64,000 nt of DNA. Source: Piezodorus guildinii. Taxonomy: Eukaryota > Arthropoda > Insecta > Hemiptera > Pentatomidae. A program made the translations under genes and the position numbers. The stretch lies in contig CM041294.1 in NCBI GenBank assembly GCA_023052935.1, positions 38,339,236-38,403,235 of the forward strand. The letters run 5' to 3'. This document shows, piece by piece, positions 1 to 10,788 of this stretch. Under the pieces are notes generated by a model, which was given only the letters and a program-made list of their open reading frames with translations, did no database searches and had not been told where the DNA came from. Position 1 is the first letter of the stretch. Each line of letters begins with the position of its first letter.

Positions 1-19
1 TCCTATAATCTTTTCTTTT

Positions 20-125
20 AATTCAGCCGTGGGAGGTAGAGGGGTAGGGATGCGAGGCACCCTGGGGTATGGAGACACCCCTGAGGCAGATCCAGCCTCT
101 ATAAAGTGGGTACCCAATAATAATA
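20..125 (+). repeat. SINE-D interior fragment at window edge
   Basis: This resembles the middle of the SINE-D family seen in full at 48215-48502. Shared blocks include GGGTATGGA, CCTCTATAAA and GGGTACCCA in the same order. It has no tRNA-like head, and it ends in an (AAT)n-like run near 115-125. Truncated copy, plus orientation. Confidence 0.6.
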
Positions 126-130
126 ATTTT

Positions 131-1140
131 CTGAGTATTTTTCAATTGATTATAATATTTGTTGTTATTAATAATTAAAGATATAACAAAATATAATTAT
201 GTTGTAACATTAAGACTAACGAGATTAGAATTATGAGGAAGATTAAAAACCGAGAAAACGTCCAAGAACTTTTACCAAATACTATTATTAGGAGAGTAGC
301 TATTAAAAATTACATAGTGCATTTAAATACCCGAAATTTCTGATGAATAATACATGCATAAATGTTTCTTAGTAAACAGTAATTCATACAACGCCATAAA
401 GTTTCATGAAAACCATTAAGAGACGGAAGCGCTTCGTACAAGTTAAGCTCCGAACGGGCTTAGAACAAAGTTAAGGACTTGATGTCCCCAACTTGATAAG
501 CCCTGGCGCCTTATATACCGATCTCTATTATACCGAAGCTGTATTGATTTATATCTTCGGATGAAATAATATTTCAACATCTTTATTCCATTCCTAAATT
601 TTTTTTTTTTTTACATTATTTAGCTTATATTGGCCTGAAGAGAGAAATGGACTAGTATATATTGGTTATTTTATTATTATTCAGTAAAATATCAACTAAA
701 ACATGTAAATTAAAGCAAAAAATAGTTATTAATCTTGCGTATTATTTCTAAATTTATAGCACGACTTAAGCTGAAAATGTTTGCCCTTATCACGTTTTTT
801 GAAACTATTTCTTGCATAATTTTACAACCCTTCTATTATTTGGTCCTTTCATCTCTCTAGTAACGTTTCGGGGATGTTACACCGTATTCCCAAGCTGATT
901 TCAATTCCATCATTTTCTTTCCCTCTATTCTACTGATGATTAGTTCACTCCGTATTAATTTCGTAACGGTATCTTAAATACTGTAGAATCATCTAAAAGA
1001 GTGCTAAAATGTTTTTTGTTTTTTTTTACCCAATATCCTTTTCCTTCCTCTACTATTAATACTACTTATAATAAAGTTTATCCTAATTAAAAAAATAATA
1101 ATCGATTCCGACAATAATGGAATTATGGTCACTATTAAGG
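131..1140. other. No gene recognised
   Basis: AT-rich sequence with short T runs (near 600 and 1015). Every frame is broken by frequent stops. I see no repeat-family match and no coding signature. Confidence 0.6.
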
Positions 1141-1168
1141 GTGTTAACTTAAAAATAATAATATAGGC

Positions 1169-2076
1169 TTAGCGAACCCGAAGGTTCGATGCCGATACCA
1201 CCAAATTCCGCCTACACAGACTCGTCCAATGTTCACCATTCAAGCCCAAGCTCCCGAGAGCAGCCTTAACGCAATCCTCCCATCTACGCTTCGGCCTACC
1301 TTTCGGACGCCTACCAGTCGGATCAGCAAATACCAACTTTCTCGGAATCCGCTCGTCATCGAGCCCCACAACTTTACTCGCCCATTTGAGTCTCCGCGAT
1401 GCAATGAGCTCAATTATATTCACAGGATACAAGTTCCGCAATTCCGCGTTGTGCAACCTTCTAAACTCCCCAGTGGACTCATCTGTCTTCGGACCAAATA
1501 TTTTACGCAATACCTTATTTTCGAAAACCTTAAGCCGTTGTTCATCCTTCAAAGTAAGCGGCCACGTTTCACATCCGTAAAGAACCGTTGGAAGAATAAT
1601 AGTTTTATAAATTCTAACCTTTAAGTTTTTAGATAGAAGCCGCGAACTAAGTAACTTAGCAACTGAATAATAACACGCATTTCCCACCTTTAACCGGGAC
1701 TTTATTTCTTCCTGGATTTCATTTTTTCTAGTTATAATTGAACGTAAATACTTGAATTTCTTTACGTGTTCAAAAGTATGCCCTGATACATCAATATCAC
1801 AAAGATCCCCATCGTTTCTGCTACTAATCATATATTTCGTCTTATCGGTTTTTATTAACACTCTTGTATTTAGTTGTATGGTTTCTGTGTCTTCACCTAG
1901 CAGTACCAGATCATCGGCATACCCCAAAACCGGAATCTTGTCACCCATATTTAAGCCTTTCTCGGTACACATCACCTTTTCTATGACATATTCTAAAGCT
2001 ATATTAAATAACACAGGTGAAAGGGAGTCACACTGTTTCAAACCCAATCGCACCTCAAATCTCTCGGAGTAATTAT
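1169..2076 (-). pseudogene. RTE-like reverse transcriptase, C-terminal part
   Basis: An open frame of about 300 codons covers the second half of a reverse transcriptase. In order it shows a SLSPVLFN block, the catalytic GYADDLVLL motif, a FKYL-type block, the YGCETW motif, KVLRKIFGP, and a basic GRRPKGRPKRRWEDCVK tail. This order is typical of RTE-type LINE polyproteins that copy element RNA by target-primed reverse transcription. The residue before the SLSP block reads QCD where QGD/QGC-like residues are usual, probably a mutation. The endonuclease and the first half of RT are missing because of 5' truncation, so it cannot be functional alone. The apparent ATG near 2053 is an internal methionine, not a true start. 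The frame otherwise has no stop or frameshift, suggesting a fairly recent insertion. Confidence 0.88.
1173..1188 (-). other. UUCG-tetraloop hairpin at LINE 3' end
   Basis: On the minus strand, CGAACC-TTCG-GGTTCG forms a 6-bp stem closed by C(UUCG)G, an unusually stable RNA tetraloop. It overlaps the last sense codons of the RT frame. It recurs at 33253-33268, 34526-34539 and 51747-51760. Confidence 0.8.
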
Positions 2077-2099
2077 GTGTTAACTTAAAATGGAATTAT

Positions 2100-2735
2100 G
2101 AAATATAAAGTTAGTTTGTTGTATTATTATGTAACATTGATTATATAACACAGTAAATCGATTCATTAGTGAAGAAAAAAAATGTGAATCTGCTATCTTA
2201 ATAGCTCCATTGAACTAGTAGTCTCGATCCTCACAATGAAGACTGATAATAATAGAAAAGAAAATAATTAACCATGTTTGATAGTGTTTGTTTACAAAAA
2301 TAAAATATAAAAAACTAAATTAATTATTTATTTTAAACTGGCTTTGAAAATAATCTTATGTCTTATAACATCTTAGAACCCTTTATGTCTAAAGACAACG
2401 AATGTACTTGTACATTAGCTTAAATAAGTAGGTTCATTTTTAGTGAAGTGGACTTCTGTGGACATTCAAACGTTTTATAGAAGTTTTTTGTCTTCATCAA
2501 GTAGAAAATAAATTATTTTGTATACTGCACAGATGTATAGGACGATAGGCATCTTCTTGCAAGGTGATGTGAATTCACTGGCCCTTATAAAGCAGGTTTA
2601 TAATTATAAGGAATATAATTTTAAAGTTCCATATTTGTAATGTTTGCGTAAAAAATGTTTAATTCTAATTGAATTTTCTACTCGTATACACGTGTCAAGG
2701 TCTGAGTGCTATGTCTCTCAAAATTTTCACATACA
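2100..2735. other. No gene recognised
   Basis: AT-rich DNA with no repeat or coding match that I can defend. Confidence 0.5.
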
Positions 2736-2739
2736 TGTG

Positions 2740-3690
2740 GCTGTAGTCTATAAGTTAAAACTAAATGCTGAAAAAACAAAAGCAATTGTAATAGGACCCC
2801 ATCACATCTTGAAAAATATTCCACATATCCTAACTCTGTACCTAAATAGTAATCCTATAAAGTTCCACCCGACTGTCAGGAATCTGGGAGTAATCTTTGA
2901 GCAAACCTATCCTTCAAAAATCATATTTCCGAAATCTCTCGTCGTACCTTTTCAACCTTAAAGCGACTGTATTCCCTTCGTCACCTATTCCCGCATGAAA
3001 TCCGAAAACTCCTCGTTACCTCTCTAATATTTCCCCACTTCGACTATTGCTGTACGTTTTACGACGGTGTTTCTGGGGATCTCGAGGTAAAAATAAAACG
3101 CTTAATTAATTGCTCCGTTCGATTCATCTTCGGGGTCCCTAGTACACCTCCGTGTCTAATTTTTATGGCGAGTTGAAGTGGCTTTACCCTTCCAATCGCC
3201 GCAGTATTTCCTCGCATCATTCCTTTACCAAGTTATCCAATCCCGCCGTCCATCATACATTTTTGACCTCCTACAAATCAAATCCTCTGTCCATCCTCGT
3301 ATTACACATTCCAGGCCAGATTTATACAGTACGGCCCACCGAACTGCACATTTCAACAGATCCTTTCTCATTCGATCCTCAATCCTATGGAATTTTATTC
3401 CTCCTTCCATCCGTCACTCCAACTCTCTTTCTACCTTCAAATCCCGCATATTTAATCACTTAATGAATACTATGCTCAATAGAATTGTAAATAAGCTTTT
3501 TTTTTTTTTTTATTTTGTTGTGATTGTTGTTTTTTTTACATTTAAACATGTCTAGTTTATATGAGTAATTCTTAACTTGTTTATATGTATTTAATTACTT
3601 TAATACTCCAAAGCACACTTTCTACATTCTGTATAATTTATTCTAAAGGGACATGTCCCAGGATAATAAAGAATTTATTGTTTATTATTA
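2740..3690 (+). mobile_element. CR1-group LINE 3' fragment (degenerate)
   Basis: Three reading frames together give the C-terminal part of a CR1/L2-like reverse transcriptase. One block reads LKLNAEKTKAIVIG then VRNLGVIF. It is followed by SFKNHISEISRRTFSTLKRL, IFPHFDYC and NCSVRFIFGV. The last block has HRTAHFNRSFLIRSSILWNF, a typical family end. Shifts between these blocks (near 2910 and 3155) and stops make it a pseudogene. The 3' end has a perfect palindrome GGGACATGTCCC at 3648-3659 followed by AATAAAG, matching other copies in the window. It is 5'-truncated; I could not find a target duplication. The exact clade (CR1, L2 or a relative) is inferred. Confidence 0.75.
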
Positions 3691-3759
3691 TTTCAGAATT
3701 TCGCACTTCCTCAGCTTTCGCTGGGAATTTTCACCTACCCGGACTAAATGAGTCAAGGG

Positions 3760-3784
3760 TTATTATTATTATTATTATTATTAG
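3760..3784. repeat. (TTA)n microsatellite
   Basis: About eight uninterrupted TTA/TAT units. It may be the tail of a lost LINE 3' end, but no hairpin precedes it. Confidence 0.8.
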
Positions 3785-3799
3785 ATATGTACGTATAGA

Positions 3800-4435
3800 G
3801 CCGAACTCATAAATAGACAACATAGGAAAAGATAGTTCTGTTGGCGGTTTCTAAATGATTTTCAGTAATTCCTATTTATTGTTAGACAAACGTCTTGAAC
3901 ACATGTCCCTTCGAACATGCTAAAGCAACTAAGATGTCTCTTGAAACCTGATAGCCCACACATAAGCTCCGGATGACTCGTATTACTAATTCAATTCATT
4001 GTTCACATTGAGGAATAGAAAGTCAGTAACGTTTTTACCTCGGATTCGTTACAATGGATAGGAACTACTCTACTGTGTTGGTTAGATAGTTTAACTGATT
4101 ACGAATCACTCTAACTGAACATTGTCCAGGTTTTTCGTCCTCATTGTTGTCTGGTGGTTTTTACATTATTTAAAGAAAATGAGCAACATTGTGCATTCTC
4201 TCATTCTCTACCGTGAGACAATTAATCAAACAATGCACTGGAATGTCCAAATTATGAGAAAGAGAATTGAAAAATAAATAAGTGAAATTCAATTCCTTCA
4301 AGAAAACCAGGTAAATACTATGGATTCGATAGGTCATCTTCATGTATCTGCTTTGAAATGAATACATATGTATTAACATAGTTCGAATTTTTAGTTACAG
4401 ACTACTGTTCTCCGGATCCCGGGTGAGATCACCGA
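3800..4435. other. No gene recognised
   Basis: AT-rich, with short broken frames only and no family match. Confidence 0.5.
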
Positions 4436-4439
4436 CTGA

Positions 4440-4752
4440 AAAAGATTCTTATTTTATTTTCATATTTCTCTGGCGGGACAGGTCGTGTAGGTCCTTGGCT
4501 GCGGGGTATAATCTCATGGAAGAATGCACTTAACCATGTTTCTCGATGAAATTTTATGGGTAAGGATAATCACTCCCTACGCCTATTTTTGTGAGCGGCC
4601 ACCAGTAGGCTGACGGGCCTTGCATATCATGGGCTGTGAGTGAATTCCCATTTAATTATACCCTTATAAAAGTCACGCCGGGACTAAGATTCGAACTCTC
4701 AACTTTTTTTGTGGGAGAATTGCGCGCTAGCCACTGGCTCCCTTTTTTTTTT
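4440..4752 (-). repeat. SINE-A (tRNA-derived), minus
   Basis: Read on the minus strand, the head GAGCCAGTGGCTAGCG resembles a tRNA A box and AGTTCGAATC resembles a B box. The body matches the copies at 32555-32845 and 41640-41880, with shared blocks GTGGCC(A/G)CT and CACAAAAATAGGC. The far end is GACCTGTCCCGCCAGAGAAA. An adjoining T run at 4743-4753 lies at the head side. Confidence 0.7.
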
Positions 4753-4754
4753 TA

Positions 4755-5635
4755 GGTAGTTTTGAGGGGGGGGGGAATCTCAAATCGTTTAGAAAGTCGA
4801 ATAATTTAAAGCCGGCGTTTTTTAAACCGGATTAATATTTGTGAAATACATTCTTTTAAGAATTTTATTTCAGTTTAAATTCATTACTTGCTGGTATCAG
4901 TTATTATTAGGTACAGTACTGTTCAAACGTTTTCTTAACAATGTCTGGAATGAATTCTATTAATAACAGGAATCTAGAAACCCCATGGTCAGTTATACGA
5001 TTTATTTAATTATCATAATTTATATGCTACAAGTTAATGGACGTATTAATTTCAGGAAGCGCTCTTTCTGAATTAACATGATAATTACCTTTATATGGTG
5101 GGCTTCTATAGACAGCTTTCGCTAGGTATAATCACCGAAGTCACACATGTGAGACTATAAAACCTTTATTCGTACCCACCTTTGCCAATTACGAAGTTAT
5201 GGCTGTCGTAAAAAGAACACGTGCGCATTTAATAAGTTTTATGAACTTAAGTCACGTCTTCGTTTTCTTTCTATGGACTTTTATGGTGTCCTCATCGGAG
5301 TTGAACCGTCAGGATCACCGCTTTTCTACTTTTTTTCTTTGAATAAATATATAAACCCCTTTCCTATAGTAAAAGCTGTCACAAAGGTCTAATAATTCTT
5401 TTAATTAGTTCAAGTATGTTATTTATATTTATTTGTAAATATTGGTACATTTAGAATGTTTTAATGAATGTGGGTCATTGAAATGATTCAATTGAATTCA
5501 AGTAAAAAAAAAAAAAAATCTGTTTAACATTCGTCTTTCACTTACCCCCGCTTATGAAATCAACTAAAATCCGAAGAAGTGAATATTAAAAAAAAAGAAT
5601 TGAAGTGAATTAAAAAATATATAATAATTTTCATT
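4755..5635. other. No gene recognised
   Basis: AT-rich, with homopolymer runs (G near 4767, A near 5505). No coding or repeat match. Confidence 0.5.
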
Positions 5636-5639
5636 GAGT

Positions 5640-6005
5640 TTCGATAGAAAAATTCATTTTATACTATATAATATAACAAAAGAGAGTGAAATCAAAATTC
5701 TTTGATTAGTTTTTTGAGAAAATCCCAAAAAGTTGAAAAATACAAAGTATATAGTAGAACTTCTGGCAAGTCAATTTTGGTCAAAACGTTACTGTAACAT
5801 TCCAGCCACATAATGTGTTATGAATTTTCGTTTTCGTACGACAGTTCGTTTTTGAGTTAGTCTTATCTTACACACACAAAGACCCATACCGCCGGACTTG
5901 GTCAGTTAGACTCAATGCACCCAATTCAACAATTCTCGACGGAAAGTTGAATTCGATTTAGTTTTAAGATCGCAAAACTTTATCTTACTGTATATTTCTT
6001 ATATA
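5640..6005 (+). repeat. E element, strongly diverged 3' half
   Basis: It keeps E landmarks in order: GAGAAAATC, CTTCTGGCAAG, CAAAACGTTACTGTAACAT, a short (CA)n, GGACTTGGTCA, GACTCAAT, GATCGCAAAACTTT and a TATATTTCTTATA end. Sequence identity to the better copies (13931-14806, 55316-56424) is low but the order is preserved. The left part is not recognisable. Confidence 0.55.
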
Positions 6006-6009
6006 GGTA

Positions 6010-6730
6010 ATTAAAAGTGATAGGAATGGAATCAAGAAAATAAATAGCAAATAATAATTGTTCGACAAGACTCCATCAAGAGCTTCTAATACATTATTTA
6101 GTTGGGTATTATTGTTTCTTACAAGGTCATCAGGTCAGCCTCCAAACCAGGTATATTTTCCAGTCCTACGATGTTACCCATGATTGAAGGGTGTGTCCTA
6201 GGGATCATTCAGCTGCGTTTAATCTTCTTAAATAGACATTTTTTCTAGTTATGCTATTTAATATTACATGTAATGATTTCTAGTCCATCCTAGTTGGAAT
6301 CCAATAAAAGGGACAACACATCATTAAATCCGAGGCCTACATTATTGAACTAACTATTTTTATAGTATATTAAATTAAAATAATGACGTAATAATAAATA
6401 AATAATATAGGCTAGTAGATTATACCTATAACAAATCTAGTAATAATAAAATAAACAGCAAAGTGAACTAGACTTTAAACTTTTCGATCTATTTATCTTC
6501 TATCATTCCAACGTAAAGGTAATGCGGGTGCTATTACTTGTGTTTTGGAACAGCTCTCATGTTAGCTCTGATGACTATTAATATGAATGTAACTATTTAT
6601 GAATAAAAATATCCATAATAGCTCGCCAGTTCATAATTTTGTTCCTTTAAATACACTGCCTAATCGCAATCAGGTTATTTTTCAGTTCGAAAAACTTTGT
6701 TTACTACTTAAACACATACACTCTTCCCTA
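6010..6730. other. No gene recognised
   Basis: AT-rich, no match. Confidence 0.5.
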
Positions 6731-6734
6731 AATG

Positions 6735-6880
6735 TTCAGTAAGGAGCGCTCGCCCTGAGAACTGGAACAGAAAGGATTAGAGCAGTGTTGCCAGCTGTAG
6801 CAGTGTTGCCGCCGCCTCGTCGAGGGACCGCTCTCGTAATTATCGGTTGGCTGCACTGATCGGCTCTGTAACAGTCATGT
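6735..6880. promoter_or_regulatory. GC-rich island with repeated GTGTTGCC motif
   Basis: A short GC- and CpG-rich block in AT-rich surroundings. AGCAGTGTTGCC occurs twice, at 6781-6792 and 6799-6810, 18 bp apart. On the other strand this is GGCAACACTGCT, which resembles but does not equal Drosophila core-promoter Motif 1. Calling it a promoter is an inference; no adjoining gene is visible. Confidence 0.3.
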
Positions 6881-6884
6881 AATG

Positions 6885-8680
6885 TTATCAATATATTATC
6901 AGTGACACATTCATTCAAAATAAATGATAAAACTATTTTCCGAGTATTTTACACATACAATAATAAATACATTAAAAAAATATATATAATCGAGGTTCAA
7001 ATCAATAATTTTTCTTTTTTTTTTTACTTAACAAATTGTTAGATGTGATTGAAATTGACCAAATGTTTTCTAAAACATTAACCTCCTAAAATATCAATAC
7101 ATTGGATTAGTGGACCAATAGGACTAATAAATTAGAACGAAGTAATTTCGATCGATTGCAACTCTTGTCTTCTTTATGGCCTGATAACTTTGATGTTTGT
7201 TTAAACTTGATCCCTACGATTCTCCTAGATCAACTGATAAGATGTTTGACTTTTGTCTGGAAGCTCTGATAAGGACCCGCAACGTGGGTCTAAATGTTGG
7301 TTTATAAATAGTTTTTAGTCTCTGAATGCGTTCGTATTCGTAAATTTAAATACGAATATGCCCATCTCTGGTTATGGACCAGGATTAGGTGAACTATATC
7401 GCTGTTTAATATGTCACCGTCCTCATCCAAATTTAAGATAAAAAACTTAGGGAAATTTGGTATTTGATAACATACGTACTTAAAATTTTTGTGATTATGT
7501 AATACATTTCACTCGTCATATTATTTTAGTTAACTAATTTTTAAGGTTTCGTTTGAACAGAAACAAAGTTTTGTTGCTGAAACCAGTCCTTTTTATTGAT
7601 TTTTTTTTTTTTTTAGATATTTTCCCCTCCAGTCTCTGATTATTTAGTTTGTCTATTAAAAATAATTAAGGCCTTTTTATTCATTAAACAAAGAAATATG
7701 CATATAGGATATATGTTTATGTATATAACATTTAGTAGTAGTCACAATAATTGAGGAAAGTAATTCCTAATTAATTACGCGCAATGTTTAGTTCTGAAGC
7801 AACTTGGCAAGGAAGATTTACGTGATTTTCTTGGATTGGTTTCTTAAACTTCTCTGTTTAGGTCCTGCTTCTGACTAAATTATTATTTTTAATTTTTTTG
7901 CCCCTTTTAAAATTTATATTGATAAATAACTGTGCAAAATTATACTACTATTATTACTTACCTTTAATTTATGATGAATAAAATAAGCAATACAATTTTA
8001 TGCGCATATTATTAATCAATCGATTAAGTTAATGATTTTAGTGCGTTGGGATAAATCTTTTGTTATCTCTATGGAATTAATCTCGTCCTGGTTTTCTGAT
8101 GAGAGTGCGATGACTGGCGGAGCCCAAGGCCGTTCGAGAGCGAGTCATTTTACGTTCAATGGAAACAGAACAAAGAAATGTCTTCAGATATTGATTACCA
8201 CGTGCCTTGGAAGTGAGAATAAATCTTGGAATAGTTTGTTTTCTTCGAACAAACATAGGAGGGTTTGTTTGTTTTTTGTTTGTGCGATCTTCTGATTCTT
8301 AATTGCATGGCTTTATTTCCTTGGTTCCTGATCAGGTGTCAATTGTGAACGCCATTCAATTTTCAGACTGGTATGTAATAATGACATCGAAACTTAAAAA
8401 ATAATTAGAAACCGAAAACAAGTGGAAAACCCTCAAAATAGTGTTGTTAAAATTTCAAGAAATCTTTTTCACTCTCTATGATCTTTGAAAGTTGAATGCA
8501 GAAGTTCATTATTTACTTTAAATTATGAATATGACTTAAATAATTGACATTTTCTTCATTGAATGAAAAAAAATATATTTATACATATTTCTTTATGATT
8601 TGATTGCAATTATGATGGACTATACGACAACAGAGAGTCCAAATCTGAAAAGATAAAATAATTAATTTATTCAAAGGTAT
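6885..8680. other. No gene recognised
   Basis: AT-rich, with T runs near 7015 and 7600. A moderately GC-richer patch at 8090-8220 has no identifiable product. No repeat family fits. Confidence 0.5.
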
Positions 8681-8695
8681 CCTGTAGATGGGTTA

Positions 8696-10016
8696 TGGAT
8701 ACGATCTCCTTACTCCTCAAATCCTAAGACAACTTCCATCTAAAGCCATTACATTCCTTACATATATCTATAACTGTATCCTACGCACTACCTATTTCCC
8801 CCTGTTGTGGAAACACTCGACTATCATCCTTTTCCTAAAACCAGGCAAACCCTCCAACTGTACGTCATCCTACAGACCTATTAGCCTTCTTCCGATCCTC
8901 TCCAAAATCTTCGAAAAACTCCTATTAAAACGAATCCTAGCCAAATTTCATAATTTTCCTCCACACCAGTTTGGATTCCGTCCTCAACATTCCACGGTTC
9001 AGCAAGGACTCCGAGTTGTAGACCACATTTCCTCCGCCCTTGAGTGCAAGGAGTATTGTTCGGGTGCCTTTCTGGACATAGCTCAAGCTTTTGACCGGGT
9101 ATGGCACCCGGGACTGCTCTTTAAGCTCAAAACCCATTTACCTCAATCTTTATACCTAATCCTCCGATCCTATTTATCAAACCGCTCCTTCCGAGTTCGT
9201 TGTGGTTCCGAATTTTCCAAACATTATTCTGTTGAGGCCGGTGTTCCTCAAGGCAGCGTCTTAGGACCCGTCCTCTACATCCTCTACACCGCCGATATCC
9301 CTACCGATCCCAAAACCTTTCTGGCAACATTTGCTGATGACACAGCCATTTTATCATCCGATTCCGATCCTGAAGTAGCATCGCTAAATCTCCAAAGGCA
9401 CCTTTCCCTTGTCGAAGATTGGTGTAAGGCTTGGCGAATTAAGGTGAACGAAAGCAAATGCACACACGTTACTTTCACCCTTCGACGTAAATCCTGTCCA
9501 ACAGTTAAATTCAATTCCATACCGCTTCCTTCCTCAGACACAGTCCGGTACCTTGGCTTTTTACTAGACAAAAGACTGACGTGGAACCCACATACAAGAC
9601 TTAAAAGGATAGAACTCAACCGCAGATTCGGCCGGTTATACAAACTACTGGACAGAAAATCTCATCTTACAGTCGACAACAAATTACTAATATATAAGAC
9701 AGTACTGAAACCTATATGGGCCTACGGACTTGAACTATGGGGGACAACTAAACATTCTAACATCAAACGTATCCAATCCTTCCAATCCAAAGTCCTTCGA
9801 ACAATAGTTAATGCTCCTTATTACGTTACCAACTGTACCCTACACCACGACCTTAATATTCCATTTATTTTAGACCTGGTACCATCCAAATTTTCCAAAT
9901 TCCATCAGAACCTTCTTCATCACCCTAATCCTCTTGCTCAATCGCTCTCCAGCTCCACCCATCCCTACAATCCTCCTCGAAGATTGAAACGGCAGTGGCC
10001 CCGCGACGTTTTGTAA
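8696..10016 (+). pseudogene. Jockey-1 ORF2, RT and C-terminal part
   Basis: About 440 codons are open without interruption. Visible in order are SSYRPISLLP, the HQFGFR block, FLDIAQAFDRVWHPGL (motif A with catalytic Asp), AGVPQGSVLGP, and FADDTAIL (catalytic FADD). These are followed by VRYLGFLLDKRLTW and the C-terminal NPPRRLKRQWPRD. This is the reverse transcriptase of a Jockey-clade LINE. The endonuclease and the RT N-terminus are lost by 5' truncation. The first ATG (8688) lies in the target duplication, so it is host-derived and not the element's start. The lack of internal stops suggests a young insertion. The frame ends at TAA 10014-10016, after which the 3'UTR begins. Confidence 0.92.
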
Positions 10017-10484
10017 ACTTTTATTCTGGAGTTCTGACACTGGTCAGATCCTCCACTCATGTACTGTGTGTTTGTGGCTATTCCGCCCTTGCTCGGCCTC
10101 CACTGGCTTACACCAGTGAAGCGCCGGGTGAGAGGCGCTGGGATCTCTTGGATTCGGCTTCTCCCCCCACTTGTGGAGGGAGCAGCGGAGTCTAGGGTCC
10201 CTTTAGCAGATTGTATATATTGTATATAGTTAAGTTTGCTTGTATGATTTTTGTTTATTTCCCAACTTGTATTTATGTCTACTACAGGTTGTTGTTTTGA
10301 TTTGTTTGTTGTTGTTTTTTTTTTTGTTTTTTTTTAATTGTTATTTTCTTGTATATATTCGAATTTATTTATTTCCGATTTTATGTATTTTGACTTTATT
10401 ATCATTATTCTGTATATATTGTATGAATGTGTACTACATCTCTATTACTACTGTTCATTATGTAACAAACTGTAATATTTCTCA

Positions 10485-10515
<31 letters not shown>
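8696..10515 (+). mobile_element. Jockey-1 LINE, 5'-truncated, long 3'UTR type
   Basis: A 10-bp target duplication AGATGGGTTA lies at 8686-8695 and 10516-10525 (its first A merges with the tail). The insert carries a Jockey-clade RT frame, a 3'UTR of about 475 bp and a poly(A) of about 28 A preceded by AATAAA. The 3'UTR contains a GC-rich cassette at about 10080-10200 that is also seen in the 27054-27233 and 55519-55992 copies but not in the 10789 and 48935 copies. Confidence 0.93.
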
Positions 10516-10518
<3 letters not shown>

Positions 10519-10788
10519 TGGGTTAAGCAGAATTAATCTCACTTCAAAAGCAGCACTGAGATTGTCAGAGAATATAACCATGGACATATTCATTGTTCAT
10601 GGATGAATATAACGTTCAACTTTCTCTACACATCTAATCGAAATCCTGTTAAATAATCATAAACGATTTATTAAATAAATTACTTGCCCTTAAATAGCCT
10701 AAATATGCGTTTAGGCATTTTTAATTTTAAAAAAAAAGTCTGGTGCGCGCAACACACGACTTTCACTTACCTTACTTACTTCTTATCA

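Larger units (their letters stand above)
1155..2076 (-). mobile_element. RTE-like LINE, 5'-truncated, with target duplication
   Basis: The insertion is bounded by a perfect 14-bp direct repeat, GTGTTAACTTAAAA, at 1141-1154 and 2077-2090. The element is read on the minus strand. It is 5'-truncated inside the reverse-transcriptase domain and ends in a short (ATT)n tail at 1155-1165. Only a few bases separate the stop codon (1169-1171) from the tail, fitting the very short 3' ends known for RTE-type LINEs. A hairpin with a UUCG loop covers the last codons (1173-1188). Related copies lie at 33224, 34289 and 51054. Confidence 0.9.

Noticed and set aside
1229..2072. Plus-strand frames opposite the RTE copy
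   Set aside because: Antisense shadows of the minus-strand RT frame.
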